Source: JAKVBK01 sp022447275 (GTDB taxonomy: Bacteria > Pseudomonadota > Alphaproteobacteria > Rhodobacterales > Rhodobacteraceae). From it: a stretch of DNA of 64,000 bases. Made by a program: the position numbers and the translations under genes. The notes under the pieces were generated by a model. That model searched no databases. It saw only the letters and a list, made by a program, of their open reading frames with translations, and was not told where the DNA came from. Shown here in pieces: positions 7,575 through 15,480 of the stretch. The stretch is from assembly GCA_047125605.1 (NCBI GenBank), contig CP138932.1, positions 3,162,001 through 3,226,000 on the forward strand, given 5' to 3'. Within the stretch, counting starts at the first letter, position 1; the number at the start of each line of letters is the position of its first letter.

Positions 7575-7603
7575 AACGCCGCCCGGTTTGGGCGGCGTTT
7601 TTT
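7575..7603 (+). terminator. Intrinsic terminator of rplS-rpmE
   Basis: Ten-base perfect stem (AACGCCGCCC with GGGCGGCGTT), loop GGTTT, followed by a run of T. It lies between rpmE and the convergent azoR gene; the A residues on the 5' side may also let it work for azoR on the minus strand. Confidence 0.93.
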
Positions 7604-7628
7604 GTGTGTGGTAGTGCGGGCGATGCGC

Positions 7629-8213
7629 TCAGGCTGCGATCTGTTCGACGGCTTGTCTCGCATCAGCCAAGGCGGACTCGGGATCGACAGCCATGCGATC
7701 TGCGGCCACAATCTCCACGTCATGGATGCCGATAAAGCCCAGCACGTGCTGCAAATAGCCGGTTGCGAAATCGATGGGGCTGTTCACTTCGGTGCCGCCG
7801 GAAGCCACGGTGATAATTGCACGCTTGCCTTCCAGCAGCCCCTTTGGCCCGGTGTCGGTATAGCGGAATGTCAGACCGGCGCGGGCCACAAGGTCAATCC
7901 ACGCCTTGAGTGCAGAGGGCACACCGAAATTGTAGATCGGTGTTGAAATCACGATCGTGTCGGCGGCCTGCAGTTCGGCCACAAGGCTGTCGGACAGGGC
8001 GAGCGTGGCCTGTTGGTCCTCGGTGCGCGCCTCCGCCGGCGTGAAGTTCGCGCCGATCCATGCCTCGTCGATCTGGGGCAGGGCTTTGGTCAAGTCGCGG
8101 GTGAGCGTCGTTTGCGGTGCGAGGCGCGCAATCACCTGATCGGCAAGATCTCGGGAGATAGAGCCGTTTTTCCGAGCGGAGGCGTCAATGCGCAGAATGG
8201 TATGTTTAGACAT
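7629..8213 (-). CDS. azoR: FMN-dependent NADH-azoreductase
   Basis: 194-residue flavodoxin-fold quinone/azo reductase of the AzoR family; it reduces quinones and azo compounds by two electrons using NADH. The start is MSKHTILRIDASARKNGSISRDLAD, whose SAR-x-x-GS-x-S pattern is the FMN phosphate-binding loop. ISTPIYNFGVPSALKAWID near residue 95 and the VASGG-x-E segment near residue 145 are family hallmarks. The ATG at 8213 is chosen because upstream in-frame codons do not resemble the family. It is divergent from a LysR regulator across a 232-base AT-rich region, the usual layout for a LysR-controlled azoR. Confidence 0.93.
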   Translation of the reverse strand: MSKHTILRIDASARKNGSISRDLADQVIARLAPQTTLTRDLTKALPQIDEAWIGANFTPAEARTEDQQATLALSDSLVAELQAADTIVISTPIYNFGVPSALKAWIDLVARAGLTFRYTDTGPKGLLEGKRAIITVASGGTEVNSPIDFATGYLQHVLGFIGIHDVEIVAADRMAVDPESALADARQAVEQIAA

Positions 8214-8445
8214 CGTTAAGTCCTTCGGTTGCTGCGGGCAAAGCCGTGCTGTCATTGCGAAGAACATAGGCATAGCAAAAAAGCACAAAAGAGATATTTT
8301 AATATGTTATATGTGCGTAAATGTATAGTATAGCGAATATCGGTATTTCCGACATTTCCGCTCGCCTTTAGGATGAATGAACGCTATCTGTTCGAAAACG
8401 CACATGAGGGCATGCCTGCCCAAGCCATCGCAAGGAGTATGCGAC
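8214..8445. promoter_or_regulatory. Divergent azoR / LysR control region
   Basis: 232 bases between two divergent genes, markedly more AT-rich than the surroundings between about 8285 and 8350. It contains a short dyad TCGG-N5-CCGA at 8340-8352 and several nested TATA-rich repeats. LysR regulators typically bind T-N11-A sites in such regions. Placing the site exactly by eye is not possible, but the dyad is the best candidate. Confidence 0.5.
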
Positions 8446-9321
8446 ATGTCATTGGATGCCTGGGATGAAGTGCGCACCGCATACCACGTGGCACGCATGG
8501 GCACGGTATCGGGTGCAGCCGAGGTGCTTGGGGTGCATCATGCGACGGTGATCCGGCACATTGATGCGCTCGAAGCCCGGCTGGGCACCAAGCTGTTTCA
8601 GCGCCATGCCCGGGGTTACACGCCGACAGAGGCGGGCGATGACCTGCTCCAGGTGGCGCAGGCCACAGACGATCAGTTTTCCCAGCTAGCGGGACGGATT
8701 CGCGGCCTTGGATCAGAGGTGACCGGCGAGTTGATCGTGACATCTCTGCCGATCATGTCGCCGGTCGTGACACCTATCCTCGTGCGGTTTCAGGAAGAGC
8801 ACCCGGATCTCAAAGTGCGTTTTGTGACCGATGACCGTGTTCTGCGCCTCGAATATGGGGAGGCCCATGTGGCGATCCGGGCCGGCGGCCAGCCGCAGGA
8901 ACCTGACAACGTGGTTCAGAAGTTTTTCTCGATGAGCTTCAGCCTATGTGCAACCCGTCAATATGTGGACGAGCACGGCCCCTTGGTGGAGGGCCAGTGG
9001 GCAGGGCACCGTTTCGTGGGCTCTGATGACAGAGCAGCGCGCGCGCCGTTCTTCCAGTGGCTTGAGCGCACGATACCCGAAGACCTGATCACCTTCCGGG
9101 CCAGTCAGCAGCGCGCCGCTGAAGATGCGGTCATCAACGGCGCAGGGATCGGGTTTCTTGCTTCGTGGGATCTGGCAAGCAATGACAATATCGTTGAGAT
9201 GATGCCCACCAAGGAGGAATGGAGTGTACCGGTCTGGCTGGTCACCCATGTGGACCTGCATCGCACTGCGAAGGTGCAGACCCTCCTGCGCCATCTTAAG
9301 CAAAACGTCAACGCGTGGTAG
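8446..9321 (+). CDS. LysR-family transcriptional regulator
   Basis: 291-residue regulator with an N-terminal winged helix-turn-helix (residues 1-60, including SGAAEVLGVHHATVIRHIDALEARLGTKLF, where the recognition helix is expected) and a C-terminal periplasmic-binding-protein-like effector domain. The start at 8446 is preceded by AAGGAG ten bases away; an upstream ATG at 8377 would add 23 unconserved residues. It is divergent from azoR, so it probably controls azoR and itself in response to quinones or other electrophiles; that role is inferred from position. Its stop overlaps the GTG start of the next gene. Confidence 0.92.
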   Translation: MSLDAWDEVRTAYHVARMGTVSGAAEVLGVHHATVIRHIDALEARLGTKLFQRHARGYTPTEAGDDLLQVAQATDDQFSQLAGRIRGLGSEVTGELIVTSLPIMSPVVTPILVRFQEEHPDLKVRFVTDDRVLRLEYGEAHVAIRAGGQPQEPDNVVQKFFSMSFSLCATRQYVDEHGPLVEGQWAGHRFVGSDDRAARAPFFQWLERTIPEDLITFRASQQRAAEDAVINGAGIGFLASWDLASNDNIVEMMPTKEEWSVPVWLVTHVDLHRTAKVQTLLRHLKQNVNAW

Positions 9322-10238
9322 CGCCGCCGCCAGGGGCTTTGGATCGCGCCGATGCGCTGCGGGGCCATGCGGCCATGCTGCTGTTTTCGGCGCTTGTTGC
9401 AGGATCTTTCTCACTGGGTGCGCGCATGGCGCGAGAGATTGATCCCGGCGTGCTTGTTTTGCTGCGCTTTGGGCTGGCGGCCCTCCTGATGGTTGCCATT
9501 TTGCGCGCAAGCGCGGGGCGCTGGCCAACCGTACCGCGGGCCGCATGGCGGTTTGTGGTGCTGGGCGGTTTTTTTGGCTTCTACTTCATCATGATGTTCG
9601 AAGGCCTCAAAACGGCGGATGCGGTTTCGAGCGCGGCCGTCTTTACACTGACCCCGTTGATGTCTGCGGTTTTTGCGCTGCCCTTGTTGGGCCAACGTAC
9701 AGTGCTGGCGGTTTGGGGGGCCTTGCTGTTGGGGGCATGTGGCGCGCTCTGGGTGATATTCCGGGGCGACATGCCGGCCCTTCTGGCCTTTGACATTGGC
9801 ACGGGCGAAGCGATCTTTTTCGTGGGATGCATCGCGCACGCGATCTATACGCCCCTGTCGCGTCGTCTGAATCGAGGGGAAAGCGCGGGGGAAGCTGCGC
9901 TTTGGGTCATGGTTGGGGGCATCCTACTGTTGCTGATCTATGCAGGGCCGCGACTGGCCGGGGTGGACTGGGCCGCTCTTTCACCACTGGTGTGGATCAC
10001 ACTGGCCTATCTGGTGGTGTTTACCACCGCGGGCACCACGACTTTGCTGCAATACGCAGCGCTCCGCCTGCCCGCCTCGAATGTCATGGCGTACACTTAT
10101 CTTGTGCCGAGCTGGGTGGTTCTCTGGGATATGGCAACGGGCCTCACGGCGCCGCCCGGGATCATCCTGCTGGGCGTTGGCGCGACGGTTCTGGCCTTGT
10201 TGATGCTGTTGTTGCGCCACGATGTGGCAGCGATTTGA
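9315..10238 (+). CDS. DMT-superfamily (EamA) exporter
   Basis: 307-residue inner-membrane protein with about ten predicted transmembrane segments in two EamA repeats of five, typical of drug/metabolite transporters. The first helix (GHAAMLLFSALVAGSFSLG) and the TPLMSAVFALPLL and YTYLVPSWVVLWDM segments match the family. Start is a GTG overlapping the LysR stop by seven bases, so the two are probably co-translated and the exporter may belong to the LysR regulon. Substrate unknown. It converges on the ArsR gene, whose stop lies three bases away. Confidence 0.9.
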   Translation: MVAPPPGALDRADALRGHAAMLLFSALVAGSFSLGARMAREIDPGVLVLLRFGLAALLMVAILRASAGRWPTVPRAAWRFVVLGGFFGFYFIMMFEGLKTADAVSSAAVFTLTPLMSAVFALPLLGQRTVLAVWGALLLGACGALWVIFRGDMPALLAFDIGTGEAIFFVGCIAHAIYTPLSRRLNRGESAGEAALWVMVGGILLLLIYAGPRLAGVDWAALSPLVWITLAYLVVFTTAGTTTLLQYAALRLPASNVMAYTYLVPSWVVLWDMATGLTAPPGIILLGVGATVLALLMLLLRHDVAAI

Positions 10239-10241
10239 AAC

Positions 10242-10604
10242 TCAGAGATCGGGGGCCGTGTCGGTTTCATCCCCCTCGGGTCCGCTCTCCAGCTCCTGCT
10301 CCAGGAACCGCTCGAACGCGTCGAGGTTGACCGGCTCGAACTGGCCAAAACTCTGCATCCAGACAGAGGCATCGCGCATCCCGTCTGGATCAAGTTTGCA
10401 CCATTTTACCCGCCCGCGCTTTTCCTGCGTGATCAGGCCGGCACGCGTGAGGATGACCAAGTGCTTTGAGACCGCCGCAAGAGACATTTCAAAGGGCTCG
10501 GCCACGTCGGTGACGGCCATGTCATCCTCAAGCAGCATCGTGAGGATACTGCGCCGGGTTGGATCGGCCAGGGCCGCAAAGACGGTGTCCAAACGTGCGC
10601 TCAT
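10242..10604 (-). CDS. ArsR-family winged-helix regulator
   Basis: 120-residue regulator beginning MSARLDTVFAALADPTRRSIL, a classic ArsR/SdpR-type opening. The recognition helix region reads VTDVAEPFEMSLAAVSKHLVILTRAGLI. The metal-binding ELCVC-type box of SmtB/ArsR is absent, so it is not an obvious metal sensor. It belongs to the group that usually sits next to an SRPBCC/AHSA1 protein, but no such partner is adjacent here. A perfect TCAACC-N4-GGTTGA dyad lies 31 bases upstream, probably its own operator. An upstream start at 10631 would run into the operator side and is less likely. Confidence 0.92.
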   Translation of the reverse strand: MSARLDTVFAALADPTRRSILTMLLEDDMAVTDVAEPFEMSLAAVSKHLVILTRAGLITQEKRGRVKWCKLDPDGMRDASVWMQSFGQFEPVNLDAFERFLEQELESGPEGDETDTAPDL

Positions 10605-10634
10605 GCCCCGCGATGCCTGCTTGGGCCGCAAACG

Positions 10635-10650
10635 TCAACCAATCGGTTGA
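10635..10650. promoter_or_regulatory. Putative ArsR operator
   Basis: Perfect inverted repeat TCAACC-AATC-GGTTGA positioned just upstream of the ArsR gene start. Dyads containing CAACC/GGTTG are typical binding sites for this subgroup of ArsR repressors, so autorepression is likely. Confidence 0.55.
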
Positions 10651-10751
10651 ATATGGGTTAGACGGCTGGGGTCGGGCGCCAGTCTGTCGCACCTAGAAAA
10701 TATATATTATAAACAGCAAGATAGGCGATTTCTCGTCGCGAAGAATCTGAA

Positions 10752-10780
10752 TTGACTCATTGTCCCTGCCTGCCTAGTGT
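10752..10780 (+). promoter_or_regulatory. Putative promoter of the ATP synthase F0 operon
   Basis: TTGACT at 10752-10757, a 17-base spacer, and TAGTGT at 10775-10780. The -35 box matches five of six consensus positions, the -10 box only partly. It lies 28 bases before the atpI ATG. Confidence 0.45.
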
Positions 10781-10807
10781 CCGCCTCGATTGTCCAAGGG
10801 GCGTGCA

Positions 10808-11224
10808 ATGCGAAGCGGTGGCGAGACCGACCGGCTCAGAAAGCTGGAAGAACGGATCGAAACGCTTAAGAAAGCGCAATCGCCCGACCCCAAGGAGGAA
10901 GAGCATTATTCGTTGGCCCAGCGGGGCTGGCGCATGGTGACAGAGCTTGTGGCGGGTCTTTTGATCGGCTTCGGCATCGGATACGGGCTAGACGCCATCT
11001 TTGGCACAATCCCGATTTTCACGGTGCTGTTCTTGTTTGCGGGCTTTGCGGCCGGTGTGAAGGTCATGCTGCGCACCGCCAATGAGTTCCACGAGGTGGC
11101 CGAACGGCGGGCCTCGGCAGAACAGGCAATGCCGGGGGAGCCCGGTGCAGAGAATTTGCCGGGCGCGCCCGGCGCACAGACAGGGCCGGACGGGCAACCC
11201 GACGGCAAGCAGAAAGAGGGCTGA
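10808..11224 (+). CDS. atpI: ATP synthase accessory protein AtpI (AtpZ/AtpI family)
   Basis: 138-residue small membrane protein thought to help assemble the c-ring or transport cations with it. Charged N-terminus with a coiled coil (residues 8-35), two transmembrane helices (about 45-65 and 70-92), then a low-complexity Gly/Pro/Ala tail. It is first in the F0 operon, as in most bacteria. Start at 10808 is preceded by AAGGGG; a TTG at 10790 is possible but would overlap that ribosome-binding site. Confidence 0.9.
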   Translation: MRSGGETDRLRKLEERIETLKKAQSPDPKEEEHYSLAQRGWRMVTELVAGLLIGFGIGYGLDAIFGTIPIFTVLFLFAGFAAGVKVMLRTANEFHEVAERRASAEQAMPGEPGAENLPGAPGAQTGPDGQPDGKQKEG

Positions 11225-11227
11225 GCT

Positions 11228-11977
11228 TTGGCAGACGCAGAAACATCCGGCGGTGGCATCAAAATCGACCCAATGAGCCAGTTTCAGGTCCAGCCGCTCT
11301 TCGGGGATTCGATCAGCGTCTTTACCATCAGCAATGTCACCTTGTGGATGGCGCTGGCGGTTTTGAGTGTGATCGCGCTTATGGTGCTGGGCACGCGCGG
11401 CCGGGCCATCATCCCGTCGCGCAGCCAGTCGGTGGCAGAGCTGACCTATGGCTTTGTCTACAAGATGGTTGAAGACGTGACCGGCAAAGACGGCCTGAAG
11501 TTCTTCCCCTACATCTTTACACTGTTCCTGTTCATCCTGTTCGCAAACGTGCTCGGCCTGATCCCGATGTCGTTTACGACCACGTCGCACATCGCTGTGA
11601 CGGCCGTGATGGGCTTTGGCGTTTTCTTCGTCGTAACCATCGTTGGCTTTGTTAAGAACGGGTCCGGTTTCCTGAGCTTGTTCTGGGTGTCGTCGGCACC
11701 GCTGGCGCTGCGCCCGGTGCTGGCCGTCATCGAACTGATTTCTTACTTCGTGCGCCCCGTCAGCCACTCCGTCCGTCTTGCAGGCGCCATTATGGCGGGT
11801 CACGCCGTGATGAAGGTGTTTGCCGGATTTGCCGCGATCGGCCTTGTTGCGCCGCTGGCGATTGGCGGCATGGTCGCGATCTACGGGCTCGAACTGCTGG
11901 TGGCCTTCATCCAGGCCTACGTGTTTACGATCCTGACCTGCGTCTACCTGAAGGACGCCCTGCACCCGCATCACTAA
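11228..11977 (+). CDS. atpB: ATP synthase F0 subunit a
   Basis: 249-residue proton-channel subunit. The stator arginine essential for proton translocation is in SHSVRLAGAIMAGH near residue 183, and ELLVAFIQAYVFTILTCVYLKDALH closes the last helix as in the family. The start is a TTG at 11228, three bases after atpI; an ATG at 11273 is the alternative and would drop fifteen residues. Followed by an 81-base gap holding a short CCGCTC/GGGCGG hairpin and the strong AAGGAG of atpE. Confidence 0.96.
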   Translation: MADAETSGGGIKIDPMSQFQVQPLFGDSISVFTISNVTLWMALAVLSVIALMVLGTRGRAIIPSRSQSVAELTYGFVYKMVEDVTGKDGLKFFPYIFTLFLFILFANVLGLIPMSFTTTSHIAVTAVMGFGVFFVVTIVGFVKNGSGFLSLFWVSSAPLALRPVLAVIELISYFVRPVSHSVRLAGAIMAGHAVMKVFAGFAAIGLVAPLAIGGMVAIYGLELLVAFIQAYVFTILTCVYLKDALHPHH

Positions 11978-12058
11978 GAGTTTCGCGTCCGCTCCCCGGG
12001 GCGGGTCGCATACTGAACACCTGAATACGCAATCTTCCAACCGTAAGGAGAACTCGAC

Positions 12059-12295
12059 ATGGAAGGCGATATCGCACAAATGGGTCAATTCATCGGCGCT
12101 GGCCTGGCTGCCATTGGTTCCGGCGCTGCCGCAATCGGTGTGGGCCACGTGGCTGGCAACTTCCTCGCCGGTGCCCTGCGCAACCCATCCGCCGCTGGCG
12201 CTCAGACCGCGACGCTGTTCATCGGCATCGCATTCGCAGAAGCTCTGGGGATCTTCTCGTTCCTCGTTGCTCTGCTGCTGATGTTCGCCGTCTAA
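12059..12295 (+). CDS. atpE: ATP synthase F0 subunit c
   Basis: 78-residue hairpin proteolipid forming the rotor ring. Two transmembrane helices; the conserved polar loop is RNPSAAG (residues 41-47) and the proton-carrying carboxylate is Glu61 in GIAFAEALGIF. TAAGGAG lies nine bases before the ATG, the best ribosome-binding site in the operon, as expected for a subunit needed in many copies. A 12-base-pair stem-loop follows 26 bases after the stop. Confidence 0.98.
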   Translation: MEGDIAQMGQFIGAGLAAIGSGAAAIGVGHVAGNFLAGALRNPSAAGAQTATLFIGIAFAEALGIFSFLVALLLMFAV

Positions 12296-12321
12296 TACCG
12301 GCTAACTGAACATCCTTACGG

Positions 12322-12358
12322 CCGGACGGGTGCCCCGCAAAGGTGTGCACCCGTCCGG
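12322..12358 (+). promoter_or_regulatory. Intercistronic stem-loop after atpE
   Basis: Perfect 12-pair stem (CCGGACGGGTGC with GCACCCGTCCGG) around a 13-base loop. No T-run follows, so transcription probably continues into the b' gene. The likely role is to protect the atpE 3' end or partly stop transcription, favouring subunit c over b and b'. Seen directly; role inferred. Confidence 0.65.
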
Positions 12359-12388
12359 TAGGACAAAACGGCCACCGGAGAGGACGAC

Positions 12389-12919
12389 ATGGCAACAGAC
12401 ACCCCAGATGGTGGGCTTTCTTTGACGCCGATGCCGCAGCTGGATTTCGCGACTTTCCCGCACCAAGTTTTCTGGCTGATCGTCGCGCTGGTCGCGATCT
12501 ACTTCATCTTGACCACCATCGCCCTGCCGCGCATCGCAGCCGTTCTGGCCGAGCGCAACGGGACGATTACCAATGATATTGCCGCCGCCGAGGAGCTGAA
12601 GCTGCGCGCCGCGGAGGCAGAAAAAGCCTATGAAAAGGCACTGGCCGACGCCCGCGCTGAAGCCCAGAAGATCGCTGGCGAAACCCGCGACGCGATCAAG
12701 GCACAGCTGGACGAAGCGACCGCCAAGGCTGACGCTGATATCTCGGCAAAGGCTGCTGAAAGCGAAGCACGCATCGCCGAGATCCGCGAAAGTGCGATGG
12801 CCTCCGTGCGTGACGTTGCCAATGACACCACTGGTGCCTTGGTTGCCGCCTTGGGCGGCGCCGCGGAAGCAGGTGACATTGCAGACGCTCTCGAGGCTGA
12901 GCTGAAAGGACGTGGATGA
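12389..12919 (+). CDS. atpG: ATP synthase F0 subunit b'
   Basis: 176-residue peripheral-stalk subunit b', present in alphaproteobacteria and phototrophs where b and b' form a heterodimer. One membrane helix (about residues 28-48, FWLIVALVAIYFILTT) is followed by a long charged coiled coil rich in Ala, Glu and Lys. The short soluble N-terminus before the helix is typical of b'. Its 3' end overlaps atpF by four bases. Symbols atpG, atpX and atpF2 are all used for this gene. Confidence 0.92.
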   Translation: MATDTPDGGLSLTPMPQLDFATFPHQVFWLIVALVAIYFILTTIALPRIAAVLAERNGTITNDIAAAEELKLRAAEAEKAYEKALADARAEAQKIAGETRDAIKAQLDEATAKADADISAKAAESEARIAEIRESAMASVRDVANDTTGALVAALGGAAEAGDIADALEAELKGRG

Positions 12920-13479
12920 TGCATAAGCTGTCCCTGACCGCCGCTGCCACATTGGCCGCTACGCCGGCACTGGCCGCAGACGGCCCGTTCTTCTCGCTGG
13001 CGAACTCGGACTTTGTTGTTTCGATCGCCTTCCTCTGCTTTGTCGGTGTTTTGGTTTACGCCAAGGTGCCGGGTATCCTGATGGGCATGCTGGACAAGCG
13101 CGCGGACGATATCCGCTCGGAGCTGGACGAAGCCCGCACGCTGCGCGAAGAAGCCCAGGCCGTTCTGGCCGAGTTCGAACGCAAACAGTCCGAAGTGCAG
13201 GAGCAGGCGGACCGGATCGTCGCGACTGCCAAGGAAGAGGCCGAGTTGATGGCCGAGCAGGCGCAGGCCGATCTGGAGAAATCCATCGCCCGTCGTTTGG
13301 CTGCGGCTGAAGATCAGATTGCCTCTGCAGAGCAGGGCGCTGTGCGCGAAGTGCGCGATACGGCAATTGCTGTGTCGGTAGCCGCTGCCCGCACCGTGCT
13401 TGCCAAGGGCATGAACGCAGATAAGGCGAACGGCCTGATCGACGATGCCATTGCCGATGTGGATGCGCGTCTGCACTGA
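12916..13479 (+). CDS. atpF: ATP synthase F0 subunit b
   Basis: 187-residue peripheral-stalk subunit b. The N-terminus looks like a cleavable leader ending in ATPALA (near residue 20), common in alphaproteobacterial AtpF, followed by the membrane helix (FVVSIAFLCFVGVLVYAKV) and a long coiled coil. Two adjacent ATGs at 12916 and 12919 both overlap the b' stop. It ends the F0 operon: a terminator follows 28 bases later. The F1 genes are not in this window, the usual split layout of alphaproteobacteria. Confidence 0.95.
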   Translation: MMHKLSLTAAATLAATPALAADGPFFSLANSDFVVSIAFLCFVGVLVYAKVPGILMGMLDKRADDIRSELDEARTLREEAQAVLAEFERKQSEVQEQADRIVATAKEEAELMAEQAQADLEKSIARRLAAAEDQIASAEQGAVREVRDTAIAVSVAAARTVLAKGMNADKANGLIDDAIADVDARLH

Positions 13480-13507
13480 CGCCCAGTTCATCGCGTGAAT
13501 ATTGATT

Positions 13508-13538
13508 AAGACCCGGCGCCTCGGCATCGGGTCTTTTT
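13508..13538 (+). terminator. Intrinsic terminator of the atp F0 operon
   Basis: Stem AAGACCCG with CGGGTCTT around a 12-base loop, leading into a run of five T. Immediately downstream of atpF. Confidence 0.85.
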
Positions 13539-13612
13539 CGTTTGCGGAGGTCAGGGAGGCTCTGTTTGTGCGGCTCAGCCGGCCGGCAAGCAAAGGTGAT
13601 GAGGCCGACTGT

Positions 13613-13680
13613 TGCATTGGGGGCGTTGCCCCCGGCCCTGTTCGGGCCTCCCCCAGAGTATTTGCCAGACAAAGACGGGC
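13613..13680 (+). repeat. Dispersed intergenic repeat, copy 1
   Basis: GGGGGC-GTT-GCCCCC hairpin (13619-13633), a second hairpin GGCCC-N5-GGGCC (13634-13648), then the core CCCCCAGAGTATTT and the tail GCCAGACAAAGACGGG. Lies between the convergent atpF and GntR genes, ending one base before the GntR stop codon. One of five related copies in this window. Confidence 0.85.
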
Positions 13681-14448
13681 TTAGCGTTTGATCTCATGCT
13701 CGAGGCGGAGTTGCGCAATCTCTTCGTTGCGTTCGGAACGCTGCTGGTTTTCCAGCGCTGTGCGCACAAAAGACAGGTGGTCTTCGACCGCGGCGCGTGC
13801 GCCAGCGGGATCTCGGGCCATCAGCGCGTCGTTAATTTTTCGATGCTGTTCCAAGAGAGACTCGCGGGTGCTGCGCTGTTTGAACATGACAGAGCGATTG
13901 TAGAAAACCCCTTTTTGGAGCAGCGTGAACATGGCGCGCATCATGTGGAGCATGACCACATTGTGGGACGCTTCGATGATGGCCATGTGAAATTCTGCGT
14001 CCAGTTTGGATTCCTCGTCTGGGTTGCGCTTTGAATGGGCGGCTTCCATGCGTGCGAAGATGGCGGCAATAACGCGGAGGTCGGTCTCGCTTGCCAGCCG
14101 GGCAGCGCGTGCGGCGGCGAGGCCCTCCATGTCTTGGCGGTAATCGAGATAGTCGAATACGGCCTCGTCATGGGTTGCAAACAGGGTTTGCAGGGCTGGC
14201 GAGAAGGCGGAGCCGATCACGTCAGCAACGAAGATCCCGGAATTTGCCTTTGTGGTGAGCAGGCCACGGTCTGACAGTTCTGCTACGGCTTCGCGCAGTG
14301 AGGGCCGTGAGACGCCCAGCCGGTCGCTCAGTTCGCGCTCTGAGGGCAGGCGTTCGCCCGGACGCAAGATGCCGCGCAGGATCAACTGCTCGATCTGATT
14401 GACGACCGCGCCTGAGAGGCGGGCATTTTCTATCTTGCGGAAGGGCAT
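13681..14448 (-). CDS. GntR-family regulator, FadR/FCD subgroup
   Basis: 255-residue regulator. The N-terminal winged helix (residues 8-75) has the GntR signature LRPGERLPSERELSDRLGVSRPSLREAVAEL; the C-terminal all-helical FCD domain has metal-ligand-type residues (D-x-x-FH in LDAEFHMAIIEASHN and H in EQHRKINDAL). Closest known relatives by motif are PdhR/LldR-like sensors of pyruvate, lactate or similar acids, but the ligand cannot be read from sequence. It is isolated: convergent with the atp operon and followed upstream by an unrelated gene. A TGGTCA-N7-TGACCA dyad 19 bases before the start is a probable autoregulatory operator. Confidence 0.92.
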   Translation of the reverse strand: MPFRKIENARLSGAVVNQIEQLILRGILRPGERLPSERELSDRLGVSRPSLREAVAELSDRGLLTTKANSGIFVADVIGSAFSPALQTLFATHDEAVFDYLDYRQDMEGLAAARAARLASETDLRVIAAIFARMEAAHSKRNPDEESKLDAEFHMAIIEASHNVVMLHMMRAMFTLLQKGVFYNRSVMFKQRSTRESLLEQHRKINDALMARDPAGARAAVEDHLSFVRTALENQQRSERNEEIAQLRLEHEIKR

Positions 14449-14466
14449 GGGTCCACCTGCCGGTTT

Positions 14467-14485
14467 TGGTCATGTCATCTGACCA
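14467..14485. promoter_or_regulatory. Putative GntR/FadR-type operator
   Basis: Perfect inverted repeat TGGTCA-TGTCATC-TGACCA just upstream of the GntR gene start. TGGT...ACCA half-sites are characteristic of FadR-subfamily regulators. Spacing is wider than in the textbook LldR/PdhR sites. Confidence 0.55.
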
Positions 14486-14555
14486 GTTTGGCAGGGGCAT
14501 AGCAAGCGCCTCTCCCCATTTAGCAGGAGCAAAAGGGGAGAGGCTGTATGTGGTT

Positions 14556-15203
14556 TTAGGCGTTTGGCCGGATCACGATCTCGACGCGCCGGTTCTGGGC
14601 CCGGCCTTCCGGGGTCAGGTTCGAGGCAACGGGCTGGTCTTCGCCAACCCCGTAGGACCGCAGGCGGCTCGATGTGACGCCGGAATCGATCAGCACGGCA
14701 GTGACGGAACTGGCGCGCCGCGCGGACAGTTCCTGATTGTAGCTGGCTGCGCCCGTATTGTCTGTGTGGCCGATCACATCCACCGTTGTGTCCGGGAACT
14801 TGATCAGAGAGTCCGCAAGTGCGCGCAGTTCGACGCGCAGGTCAGGGCGCACAACGGCGCTGTCGACTTCGAACAGCAGGTCGTCGGGCATGGTCACGAT
14901 CAGGCGGTCGCCTGTGTTGACGATCTCAATCCCGTCGCTGTTCAAGCTGGACTCGAGGTCTGCGGCCTGTGCATCGAGTTGGTTGCCGATGACGCCGCCG
15001 ATGCCTGCCCCGATTGCTCCGCCAATCGCGGCGCCTTTGGCATTGTCGTCACTGGACAGAATGCCCGCCATCGCGCCAAGAGCGCCACCGAGGATGGCGC
15101 CATCTCTGGTGCGGTTTTCGCTGCCGATCATGGAAGGATCAGTACAGGCGCTCAATGTGAGGGCGCAGGCAAGGCTGATGGGAAGGGCGAAACGAGTTTG
15201 CAT
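14556..15203 (-). CDS. OmpA-family peptidoglycan-associated lipoprotein
   Basis: 215-residue lipoprotein: signal peptide with lipobox LSAC (Cys at residue 20), a glycine-zipper region (residues 37-75, GGALGAMAG and GGAIGAGIGGVIGN), then a C-terminal OmpA domain with DVIGHTDNTGAASYNQELSARRASSV near residue 145 and the Arg of EGRAQNRRVEI that binds diaminopimelate. The combination is that of YiaD-type outer-membrane lipoproteins that clamp the outer membrane to the wall. Single gene; 276 bases upstream hold no other coding region. Confidence 0.93.
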   Translation of the reverse strand: MQTRFALPISLACALTLSACTDPSMIGSENRTRDGAILGGALGAMAGILSSDDNAKGAAIGGAIGAGIGGVIGNQLDAQAADLESSLNSDGIEIVNTGDRLIVTMPDDLLFEVDSAVVRPDLRVELRALADSLIKFPDTTVDVIGHTDNTGAASYNQELSARRASSVTAVLIDSGVTSSRLRSYGVGEDQPVASNLTPEGRAQNRRVEIVIRPNA

Positions 15204-15480
15204 GGGTTGTGTCCTTCTGTGACATTCTGCTCTGCCTCCTTGATACGGATTTGCGCGCGATATGCGATAACATCCTGCACAAAAGCGCGAGAACCTGCTT
15301 CAAATTGTGATGAAGTGGCGAAATTGACTCTTTCGCAAACGCCCCAGCGCCAGTTTGGCCTTTGCGATGGGCTTGTTCTGCGAGCAGCCGCAGCGTGCCC
15401 GAAGCGCGCGCTGCCGGGCCCAACGGGCGGGCGCGGATCTATGATCCGAGCGCAACCGGCGGGAGCGCCCTGATCAAATG

